7,494 nt of DNA from Verrucomicrobiota bacterium (GTDB lineage Bacteria; Verrucomicrobiota; Verrucomicrobiia; Opitutales; Seribacteraceae). The notes beneath the pieces were generated by a model. It saw only the letters and a list, made by a program, of their open reading frames with translations, was not told the origin of the DNA and made no database searches. Where the stretch lies: the NCBI GenBank assembly GCA_014382645.1, contig JACNJI010000363.1, positions 1-7,494 of the forward strand, given 5' to 3'. Made by a program: the position numbers and the translations under genes. Position 1 is the first letter of the stretch; each line of letters starts with the position of its first letter. Of this stretch, positions 1 through 5,804 are shown in pieces.

Positions 1-256
1 GTCGCGCACCATCAGAAAAACCTAATAGGACAACTTTACGCAACGCGGCGAACTCGATTGTGCGAGAACGCATGGCTTCCAAGCCGGCGTCCTGGTTGAC
101 CTGCAGGATTGGCTGATAGTGGACGACGTCGAAGTGGAGAGATTCACGTTCGGACGGCTGCAGGCGTTTCTCGAGTCCGGACCGCAAGTCATCGGCAAAA
201 TCAGACTTGGTTTCTCCCATGCCGTGGACGGCAATGACGGCGAGCTTTTTACTCAT
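1..256 (-). CDS. alpha/beta-hydrolase-like protein, N-terminal part, cut by the window start
   Basis: The reading frame opens with ATG at 256 and stays open for 85 codons to the window edge. It begins MSKKLAVIAVHGMGETKSDF: a hydrophobic beta strand (LAVIAV, residues 5-10) running into H11-G-M-G, which is the usual first strand and oxyanion-hole loop of alpha/beta hydrolases. Near the cut end, VVLLGFSDG (about residues 74-82) has the strand-then-GxSxG shape of a nucleophile elbow, so the candidate catalytic serine is about residue 80. The acid and histidine of the triad would lie outside the window. There is no signal peptide, so it is probably cytoplasmic. Substrate is unknown; esterase or lipase-like activity is only a family-level guess. 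No good Shine-Dalgarno sequence precedes the ATG, but the start fits because the conserved first strand follows at once. A perfect inverted repeat lies 15-36 bases upstream. It follows the PQQ gene on the same strand after a 204-base gap. Confidence 0.72.
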   Translation of the reverse strand, partial: MSKKLAVIAVHGMGETKSDFADDLRSGLEKRLQPSERESLHFDVVHYQPILQVNQDAGLEAMRSRTIEFAALRKVVLLGFSDGAR

Positions 257-270
257 GAGAAGAGTTGAAG

Positions 271-292
271 ACCTATGCTACAAAACATAGGT
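271..292. repeat. perfect 7-base inverted repeat upstream of the hydrolase gene
   Basis: The arms ACCTATG (271-277) and CATAGGT (286-292) are exact reverse complements separated by 8 bases (CTACAAAA). The element sits 15-36 bases before the hydrolase ATG at 256, where an operator or a leader hairpin would lie. It is not followed by a T run on the minus strand, so it does not look like a terminator. A regulatory role is inferred only from position and symmetry. Confidence 0.45.
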
Positions 293-335
293 GCGTTTAC
301 GGCAATAATCGAGTGGACTTCTTTTCGGGAAACTC

Positions 336-359
336 TTGGGCGTTGAGACTCACGCCCGA
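336..359 (-). terminator. possible weak terminator hairpin after the PQQ-propeller gene
   Basis: GGGCGT (338-343) pairs with ACGCCC (352-357) around an 8-base loop, and the stem extends by a T-G and a T-A pair to 336-359. It lies about 100 bases past the stop of the PQQ gene on the minus strand, so it could end that transcript. The downstream minus-strand sequence has only a short TTT and no proper U tract, so an intrinsic terminator is not established. It could equally be a leader hairpin for the hydrolase gene or chance. Confidence 0.25.
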
Positions 360-460
360 CAATAAGAAGGCAAATCACTTTACCTTGAGTTTCGACAAAC
401 ATGGGACGGGATACCTCACGGCACGCAAAATTGCCCCGGGAGGAAGTGCAGGGACTCCAC

Positions 461-1696
461 CTACTCTTCGCCAATCCGCCACAATGCCGAGGCCGTGCGG
501 ATGTAAAGGGCGCCGTCGGACGCGGCAAAGGAGGCGAGAGTACGATCAGCCAAGTCGTTTTCCGCAAGTAGCTTGTAGGTCGGGGCGGCGGCGAAAACAT
601 AGGTTTTCCCTTGTTCGTCGATCAAATAGATGCGACCTGACGAATACAGGAGTGAGGACGAGGTTTCTCGAGCCACACGCTCTCGCCAAAGAAGTGCTCC
701 CGACTTTGCATCCAAACACGATACCACACCCGTGTCGGCAGCCATGAAAAACAAATTTCCGACGACTAGGGGAGAAGAGTTGCGAGGAGCATTTTTATCC
801 GTCTTCCACACAATGTGGGTTTCCGTAACGTCACCCGAACCCGTGGGTCGAACGGCATAGACAACCGGGCGGTCGTAACCACTGCTGACGTAAATGAGCC
901 CATTGGCGTAAAGCGGGCGAGGCACGACGGAGTAACCACCGGGGTAATGGGATTTCCAAATTTGCTTTCCCGACAGATCGTAAGCGAAGATGTAATCACT
1001 GGCGGGACTGATGATTTGTCGACGACCTTCCACGTCGATTACGATCGGGGTACAAAAGGAAAACTTCTTTTTGGCCGCGGCATCTCGAGGGGTTCGCCAG
1101 CGAAGCTTGCCGGTGTACTTGTCCAAGGCGTAAAGGGCGGGATCACGGGCGCCGTCGGCGCTGAACAGAAGCAGGTCGCCCTCAACGACCGGAGAACAAC
1201 CACTACCGTGAACGGGAGGATAGTCGAATCGCTTTTTCCAAATCGTCTTTCCGGCAAGGGACAAGCAAGCGGTACCTTGATTGCCAAAGTGAACGTAGAG
1301 ACGATCCTCGTCCAAGAAAGGCGTGGGACTGGCGTGACTGTTCTTGCGATGAATACGTTGGGCCGACTCCATGCGAAAGAGTTCACGGTCCCAATCCACA
1401 TTGCCCGTAAGCGCATCGACTCGAAGCGCTCGAAGAGAGACCCCTTCACCATCGGGCACGGCACTGGTAAGAAATAGCTTACCGCCGCCGAGAACAGGAG
1501 AAGACCATGCCGACCCGGGCAATTCCTTTTTCCAAATAACCTTGTCGGTGGCACTCCAGCGAAGAGGCAGTTTTTTGACATCGGCGTGACCTTGTCCAGT
1601 AGGGCCACGGAACTGAGACCAGTCCTCGGCGAATACCGAGTGGAGGGAAAATAAAACAAAAAGGGAGTGAAGCAAAGCAATCTTAGGCATGATCAT
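461..1696 (-). CDS. secreted PQQ-like beta-propeller repeat protein
   Basis: A 411-residue protein with an N-terminal signal peptide: a basic start, a hydrophobic core (about residues 6-18), and a likely cleavage site after SVFA (residue 23). The mature protein starts EDWSQFRGPTGQG; W-x-Q-F-R-G-P is the usual opening of PQQ-like propeller proteins in Planctomycetota and Verrucomicrobiota. Repeated blades follow, each with an aromatic or small-residue strand and a 'ALD-x-x-TG-x-x-x-W' type turn: DALTGNVDW (94-102), ALDKYTGKLRW (190-200), AYDLSGKQIW (238-247), CLDAKSGALLW (327-337). This is the fold shared by BamB and quinoprotein dehydrogenases. I see no dehydrogenase active-site evidence, so a PQQ-binding enzyme is not supported and a binding or scaffold role is more likely. 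Two starts are possible: ATG at 1696 and ATG at 1690 (MPKIALL); neither has a clear ribosome site and both keep the signal peptide. It lies 87 bases after sufT on the same strand. Confidence 0.88.
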   Translation of the reverse strand: MIMPKIALLHSLFVLFSLHSVFAEDWSQFRGPTGQGHADVKKLPLRWSATDKVIWKKELPGSAWSSPVLGGGKLFLTSAVPDGEGVSLRALRVDALTGNVDWDRELFRMESAQRIHRKNSHASPTPFLDEDRLYVHFGNQGTACLSLAGKTIWKKRFDYPPVHGSGCSPVVEGDLLLFSADGARDPALYALDKYTGKLRWRTPRDAAAKKKFSFCTPIVIDVEGRRQIISPASDYIFAYDLSGKQIWKSHYPGGYSVVPRPLYANGLIYVSSGYDRPVVYAVRPTGSGDVTETHIVWKTDKNAPRNSSPLVVGNLFFMAADTGVVSCLDAKSGALLWRERVARETSSSLLYSSGRIYLIDEQGKTYVFAAAPTYKLLAENDLADRTLASFAASDGALYIRTASALWRIGEE

Positions 1697-1783
1697 TCTT
1701 GAAATTGTAAGTTTGGTAAAAAGTGAATGAGTCGAAGTAAAAAGGGACTAAGGAAAACCCCCTTCCGAGCCGATGCCTTTCTT

Positions 1784-2341
1784 CTATTCCAAACCAAGAA
1801 CTTTTTTACCCTCGTCGGAAATCATGCGTGGGTTCCATGGGGGTTCCCACACGATCTCCACTTGGGCGCTCTCCACTCCGGGCATAGCTTCGATACGGGT
1901 ACGAGCATCATCCGCTATCACAGGTCCCATTCCGCAGCCTTGGGCAGTCAAAGTCATCTGAACCTCCACGCGTCGAGCGTCCTCGCCCGCCTCCTCGATA
2001 CTCAAGTTATAGATCAAGCCGAGGTCCACGATATTAACGGGGATCTCGGGATCATAACAACCGCGCAAGGCATCCCAGACTTTTTTCTCGTCGAAAGTCT
2101 GATCTTGAGCCGCGGCAACGGGCTCATTTTCGGCCTCCACCGCGGCCTTTACTTCTTCGCCGAGCGCATCGAGGTTATCGATGCCGACACGATACATGCC
2201 GGTGGCATCGCGCAAAGTCACGGAACCTCCCAGAGCCTGTGCCACGACGTATTCCGCACCCTTCGACAAAGTGACCTCGTCCCCAGCGGGAATGAGAGTG
2301 GCGGGACAATCGCTGACTAGTGTAACGGGTTCGTTCTTCAT
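1784..2341 (-). CDS. sufT: Fe-S cluster assembly protein SufT (DUF59/MIP18 family)
   Basis: A 185-residue cytoplasmic protein, about the normal length for SufT. The N-terminal part (residues 1-55) shows the SufT-specific block: DCPATLIPAG (11-20), TLSKG (24-28) and the QALGGSVTL strand (35-43). A variable acidic, Ala-rich linker (about 60-82) leads to the DUF59 domain: VWDALRGCYDPEIPVNIVDL (88-107) followed by GLIY, then TAQGCGMGP (132-140), and EPPWNPRMISDEGKKVLGL (166-184) near the C-terminus. Cys136 in the GCGMGP loop and Cys95 before DPEIP are the visible candidate metal-binding residues. SufT-type proteins help mature Fe-S proteins and are often found with suf genes; here no other suf gene is in view. 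It starts 42 bases after the sppA stop and has no clear Shine-Dalgarno sequence, which fits translation in a shared transcript. The family call is strong; its specific clients are unknown. Confidence 0.93.
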   Translation of the reverse strand: MKNEPVTLVSDCPATLIPAGDEVTLSKGAEYVVAQALGGSVTLRDATGMYRVGIDNLDALGEEVKAAVEAENEPVAAAQDQTFDEKKVWDALRGCYDPEIPVNIVDLGLIYNLSIEEAGEDARRVEVQMTLTAQGCGMGPVIADDARTRIEAMPGVESAQVEIVWEPPWNPRMISDEGKKVLGLE

Positions 2342-2383
2342 GATAAATAAGGTGAAACTTGAGAAAAGGAGTGGAGAGAATCG

Positions 2384-4234
2384 TCAAAGTCCGCGATTCC
2401 AAAACCAAGGCAAGACGGCGTAGGCGCTTCGAGGATCGTTAAGTCGTCCGAACATGCCCAGATTACGCTCCATGTCCTTGAAACGGGCAAACAAGGCATT
2501 TTCCTTATTGATGGAAGCGGCGGAAAGTTTGCTCGCAAGCGGAGTCTCTAAAATTTCCGCAAGGACCTCGAAAGGCGTCTCCACACGCGGATGCTCGATC
2601 AGCTGAAAATCATCCGGCAAGCGAGCCAATTCAACGGCGTAAAGTATGGCATCTCCAAGCCCACCGAATTCATCGACCAAACCGATTTCACGGGCGTCCT
2701 TCCCGGACCAAACGCGCCCCTTGGCGATCTCATGGACCGCCGTTTTGTTCATATCGCGTCCGGCAGCCACATGATCCAAAAAACGATCGTAAATATCCTC
2801 CACGTAAAGCTGGAAATATTCCATCTCGTCCTCCGTTCTCGGTCTCACGAAGGAAAAGGCATCGGCATGCGGTTCCGTTTTCACTACGTCCCAAGTCACG
2901 CCAAAGCGATTGCCGAGATCCTTAATGTTCGGCAACAAGCCAAACACTCCGATCGAGCCCGTGATCGTCTCGGGACTAGCGAAAATACGCTCCGACTTGG
3001 CAGCTATCCAATACCCCCCCGAAGCAGCGACCGAACCCATGGAAACAACTACGGGAATCCCATCCGCCCGCACACGCTCGACCTCACGGCGAATAGCTTC
3101 CGCTCCGGTTACGCTTCCGCCCGGACTGTTCACCCGTAGAACGACTGCCTTGGTCTTCTCATCCTTGCGAATATCTCGCAACCGGCTAGCAATTTCATCG
3201 CCTCCTACATACTCTCCGTCATCACCCCAACCATCGAGAATCGCACCTTCTACGTAAACCACGGAGACGGCAGGCCTTTCATCCTCTTCGAGAGCTTGGA
3301 GGTCACCTACGGAAGAAGGTCTGTCGACGTATTCGCCTAGACTGATTTGAGCGAACTCTCCCGTATCTTCATCAATCCTGCCAATCTCGCCAAGACGGTC
3401 AATCACTTCGTCATAGTGAGCCGCCTTGTCGAATAAACCAGCAACCACCGCATCCTCCGCCTTGAGATGAAACTGCTGCCTGGAGATTTCTCCCAAACGC
3501 TCTACGGATAGTTTGCGGTTACGGGCGACAAGCCCAAGATAGTCCTGCCAACGATCCCCCAAAACCTCTTCCAACTGTTCGCGATTGGAATCACTGAACC
3601 GGTCGGACAAGAAAGGCTCGACTGCACCCTTGTATTCGCCAGTTCTAGCCACCTGCACGCCGATGCCGTATTCCTCAAAGGCTTTTCCATAAAAAGTAAC
3701 CTCTACCGACATGCCGTTGAAAAGAACCGACCCGTAAGGATTGAGGAAAAGCTCGTCGGAATGAGACATAAGAAAGTAATCGGGCAACGAAGGGTCCACG
3801 GCATAACCCACAATCGGCTTGCCCGACTGCCGAAACTCATTCAACGCCTCCCCTAGCTCGGCAAGAGCCGCATATCCAGAGCCATAACCCACGGGTTGTA
3901 GAGAACCTTTCAGAAAGATTCCACTTATCTTCTCGTCTGCCGAGGCCTTGCGAATCGTCCTAATCAACTCGAGCAAGTGAAAGCTTTGAGGCTCACCACG
4001 CTTCGAAAGGGCCCTCATGGCCAGTTCTTCGAAGTCGAAACCACCCGGTCGATCCGAAACGTTCATGGTCAAGTCGATCACCAGAATGGAGTCCTTGGGA
4101 ACTTCCACCTCCGGCACCCGAAGACTCAATGACATGAAGGTAAACAAAAGCGCGAAAGAAAAAAGCCCAAATAAAAGCGCCACTCCCGCCGAGGCTAGGA
4201 ATCGTTTCAATACGTCCAACCAGAATGCTTTCAT
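2384..4234 (-). CDS. sppA: signal peptide peptidase SppA, long (67K) type
   Basis: A membrane-anchored serine protease of family S49 that degrades signal peptides left in the inner membrane after protein export. From the ATG at 4234 it is 616 residues, close to the long E. coli form, with a single N-terminal membrane segment (about 13-35) and two tandem S49 domains. The first domain holds the catalytic lysine, K202 in the block TGEYKGAVEPF (198-208). The second holds the nucleophile, S405 in MGSVAASGGYWIA (399-411), preceded by RVNSPGGSVTGAE (367-379) and followed by ETITGSIGVFG (422-432). The lysine and serine sit in different domains, as is known for this long type. The frame is open further upstream to 4486, but that extension overlaps the divergent gene and lacks family features, while MKAFWLDVLKRF directly precedes the anchor. 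It is the first gene of the minus-strand cluster with sufT. Confidence 0.95.
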   Translation of the reverse strand: MKAFWLDVLKRFLASAGVALLFGLFSFALLFTFMSLSLRVPEVEVPKDSILVIDLTMNVSDRPGGFDFEELAMRALSKRGEPQSFHLLELIRTIRKASADEKISGIFLKGSLQPVGYGSGYAALAELGEALNEFRQSGKPIVGYAVDPSLPDYFLMSHSDELFLNPYGSVLFNGMSVEVTFYGKAFEEYGIGVQVARTGEYKGAVEPFLSDRFSDSNREQLEEVLGDRWQDYLGLVARNRKLSVERLGEISRQQFHLKAEDAVVAGLFDKAAHYDEVIDRLGEIGRIDEDTGEFAQISLGEYVDRPSSVGDLQALEEDERPAVSVVYVEGAILDGWGDDGEYVGGDEIASRLRDIRKDEKTKAVVLRVNSPGGSVTGAEAIRREVERVRADGIPVVVSMGSVAASGGYWIAAKSERIFASPETITGSIGVFGLLPNIKDLGNRFGVTWDVVKTEPHADAFSFVRPRTEDEMEYFQLYVEDIYDRFLDHVAAGRDMNKTAVHEIAKGRVWSGKDAREIGLVDEFGGLGDAILYAVELARLPDDFQLIEHPRVETPFEVLAEILETPLASKLSAASINKENALFARFKDMERNLGMFGRLNDPRSAYAVLPWFWNRGL

Positions 4235-4237
4235 AAA

Positions 4238-4258
4238 CCTTAAGAAACACCTAAGAAA
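4238..4258 (-). repeat. tandem TTTCTTA(A)GG motif in the sppA leader
   Basis: On the minus strand, TTTCTTAGG (4258-4250) is followed two bases later by TTTCTTAAGG (4247-4238), which ends three bases before the sppA ATG. The two copies differ by a single inserted A. Each ends in a purine-rich AGG or AAGG that resembles a Shine-Dalgarno core, but one is too close to the start and the other about 15 bases away. It may be a duplicated ribosome-binding element or chance in a short AT-rich leader. Confidence 0.35.
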
Positions 4259-4288
4259 TCTGATTTGGAAGAGAAGGTCGAAGAAAAA

Positions 4289-4307
4289 CTTTGCCGTTGT
4301 CGCAAAG
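4289..4307. repeat. 6-base inverted repeat in the divergent control region
   Basis: CTTTGC (4289-4294) and GCAAAG (4302-4307) are exact reverse complements around a 7-base spacer. The element lies 14 bases before the ribosome site of the plus-strand gene and about 55 bases before the sppA start. Symmetry and position suit a dimeric repressor site or a leader hairpin, but a perfect repeat of this length can arise by chance. Confidence 0.35.
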
Positions 4308-4321
4308 AGACGATACTTGCC

Positions 4322-4325
4322 GGAG
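4322..4325 (+). promoter_or_regulatory. ribosome binding site deciding the start of the 486-aa protein
   Basis: GGAG lies six bases before ATG at 4332, the best-placed Shine-Dalgarno sequence in the window. It supports ATG 4332 over in-frame upstream starts such as the one at 4017, which would read antisense through the first part of sppA. Confidence 0.75.
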
Positions 4326-4331
4326 TTAATT

Positions 4332-5792
4332 ATGAGCGAAGAACAATTGAGCGCCGAGCACAAGGCCCTGAGAATAAACTTAGATCCAACAAAGTACGGC
4401 ACCTTTGCCGAGATTGGAGCAGGGCAGGAAGTGGCCCGCCATTTCTTCGTGGCGGGCGGAGCCGCCGGTACCGTAGCCAAGAGCATATCGGCCTACGACA
4501 TGCAGTTCAGCGACGCCATCTACGGCAAGGCTCGCCGTTACGTGTCACGCGAACGCCTCGTGCAAATGATGGAACACGAATACGGCCTGCTCGAGGAACG
4601 TCTTACTGAGTCTAGGGGCACCGAGACCACTTTCTTTGCATTTGGGAACACCGTGGCCGCTCTCAACTACAAAAAGACCAACGAATGCCACGGATGGATG
4701 GGGATTCGTTTTCAACTTCGCCCAGGCTCAGCTCCGCACGACATCATACTTCATGTACGAATGCTCGACCGCGACAATAGCTTGCAGCAGGAAGCCATCG
4801 GCTTTTTCGGCGTCAACCTGATCTACGGAGCCTTCCATTTCCGGGACGACCCCGACGCCTTCATCCGGAGTTTGGCCGATAACGTGGGGGATGACCGAAT
4901 CGAAGTCGACATGATCGAGTTCAACGGGCCCGAGTTCGAAAACGTGGACAACAGGATTCTTTCTCTCAAGCTGGTCGAAACAGGTCTGACGGAAGCCGTC
5001 ATGTTCGATCGAAACGGGCACGTCGAGCAACCTGCCGAGACCCTCTACAAAAAATCCTGTCTCATTGAGCGCGGAAGCCTCCGCCCTCTAACCAAGGTCA
5101 ACGTCGACATGCTGGAAAAGGCTCAAGCTCAATTCGTAAAGCGAGAAGACGTCGATTCGGATAACGTCAAAGTGTTCATGGAACTTACCCTCTCGACCCT
5201 GGGACCATCCGAAGGTGAAATTGACCATGCCGACTTCCTTGCCCGCATCGACTGCATCAATGCTTGCGGTTACGACGTCCTCGTCTCCAATCTTTTCGAG
5301 TATTACAAGCTAAGCACATTCCTCCGGCGCAACGTAAGCAAGCCCATAGGTCTAGTCATGGGGCTCAACAATCTCGCAGACATCCTAAAGGAAGAATACT
5401 ACTCCGAGCTGGAAGGCGGCATCTTGGAAGCCTTGGGAATCCTCTTCAAAGACAACATCAAAATCTATGCCTACCCCATAGAAAACGAGAATTTCGAGCG
5501 TTACCAAAAACAGATTGGAGTCGGCGACAACGTGGAAGCCAATCCAGCTGAAGACGGACTCATCGACATCGACAACTTGTTAGTGGCCGACAACCTTAGG
5601 AACCTCTACAAGTATGTGCGTGAAAACGGCTTCTTGGAACCTATCTTGGATTGTGATCGATCCAACATGGGCCTTTTTTCTCGAGACATCTTCGAAAAAG
5701 TCCAGGCAAGGAGTCCGGGATGGGAAGAGCTCCTCCCCCCTTGCGTAGCCAAGCTAATCAAAGAGAAAAACTTCTGGCGAGCCTCGACCTAA
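4332..5792 (+). CDS. conserved protein of unknown function, 486 aa
   Basis: A soluble, probably cytoplasmic protein without signal peptide or membrane segment. I recognise the overall pattern as a widespread uncharacterised family, best marked by DPTKYGTFAEIGAGQEVARH (18-37), GGAAGTVAKSISAYDM (42-57), SDAIYG (60-65), EHEYGLL (81-87), NECHGWMGIRFQ (117-128) and QQEAIGFFGVNLIYGAF (152-168). Later blocks are VDMIEF (192-197), LYKKSCLIERGSLRP (238-252), ISN-like VLVSNLFEYYKL (316-327) and KPIGLVMG (337-344). As I recall, relatives carry database names such as TonB-dependent receptor or nicotinate-nucleotide adenylyltransferase. The first is not credible here, because there is no secretion signal or beta-barrel pattern; for the second I see no HxGH-type nucleotidyltransferase motif. 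No catalytic residues can be named. The start at 4332 has a good GGAG site. It is the only plus-strand gene, divergent from sppA, and its stop lies 12 bases from that of the VWA gene. Confidence 0.85.
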   Translation: MSEEQLSAEHKALRINLDPTKYGTFAEIGAGQEVARHFFVAGGAAGTVAKSISAYDMQFSDAIYGKARRYVSRERLVQMMEHEYGLLEERLTESRGTETTFFAFGNTVAALNYKKTNECHGWMGIRFQLRPGSAPHDIILHVRMLDRDNSLQQEAIGFFGVNLIYGAFHFRDDPDAFIRSLADNVGDDRIEVDMIEFNGPEFENVDNRILSLKLVETGLTEAVMFDRNGHVEQPAETLYKKSCLIERGSLRPLTKVNVDMLEKAQAQFVKREDVDSDNVKVFMELTLSTLGPSEGEIDHADFLARIDCINACGYDVLVSNLFEYYKLSTFLRRNVSKPIGLVMGLNNLADILKEEYYSELEGGILEALGILFKDNIKIYAYPIENENFERYQKQIGVGDNVEANPAEDGLIDIDNLLVADNLRNLYKYVRENGFLEPILDCDRSNMGLFSRDIFEKVQARSPGWEELLPPCVAKLIKEKNFWRAST

Positions 5793-5804
5793 AGCTATTG
5801 CAGG

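Larger units (their letters stand above)
257..460. other. intergenic region between the PQQ-propeller gene and the hydrolase gene
   Basis: This 204-base gap between two minus-strand genes is the longest non-coding stretch in the window. It holds two visible structures: a perfect 7-base inverted repeat at 271-292, close to the hydrolase start, and a GC-rich hairpin at 336-359. I found no convincing -35/-10 pair and no small gene with a believable start. Plus-strand reading through this region is open as the start of a longer frame that runs antisense to the PQQ gene, but it has no family features. The gap is long enough to hold a promoter of its own for the hydrolase gene, which is inference. 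Confidence 0.5.
4235..4331. promoter_or_regulatory. divergent control region between sppA and the 486-aa protein gene
   Basis: These 97 bases separate two start codons facing away from each other, so promoters for both genes should lie here or overlap the gene ends. Visible elements are a 6-base inverted repeat (4289-4307), a good ribosome site for the plus-strand gene (4322-4325), and a tandem leader motif before sppA (4238-4258). TTGCCG (4291-4296) followed after 15 bases by GATACT (4312-4317) is a poor sigma-70-like match with short spacing, and it would place the start of transcription at the ribosome site, so I do not call it. The promoter role of the region is inferred from gene layout. 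Confidence 0.55.

Noticed and set aside
815..1477. 220-codon plus-strand frame, and a 213-codon minus-strand frame at 1039-1680, overlapping the PQQ gene
   Set aside because: Both are out-of-frame shadows of the propeller gene and have no recognisable protein features.
1742..1764. AAGGG/CCCTT stem followed by a T run on the minus strand after sufT
   Set aside because: A stem of about five pairs with a long loop is too weak to call a terminator, and the PQQ gene follows closely in the same direction.
1727..2320. 197-codon plus-strand frame antisense to sufT
   Set aside because: It covers sufT almost exactly on the other strand, and SufT conservation explains the region fully.
4017..4331. Upstream extension of the 486-aa protein by 105 codons
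   Set aside because: It would be antisense to the first part of sppA, while ATG 4332 has a well-spaced GGAG site and directly precedes the conserved blocks.
4434..4457. Perfect 8-base GC-rich inverted repeat inside the 486-aa gene (arms GCCCGCCA and TGGCGGGC, 8-base loop)
   Set aside because: It falls on codons for a conserved protein segment (ARHFFVAGGA), so protein constraint and GC-rich codons explain it; no T run follows.
4235..4486. Upstream extension of sppA by 84 codons
   Set aside because: It would run through the divergent control region and antisense into the 486-aa gene. The normal SppA length and membrane anchor are reached from ATG 4234.
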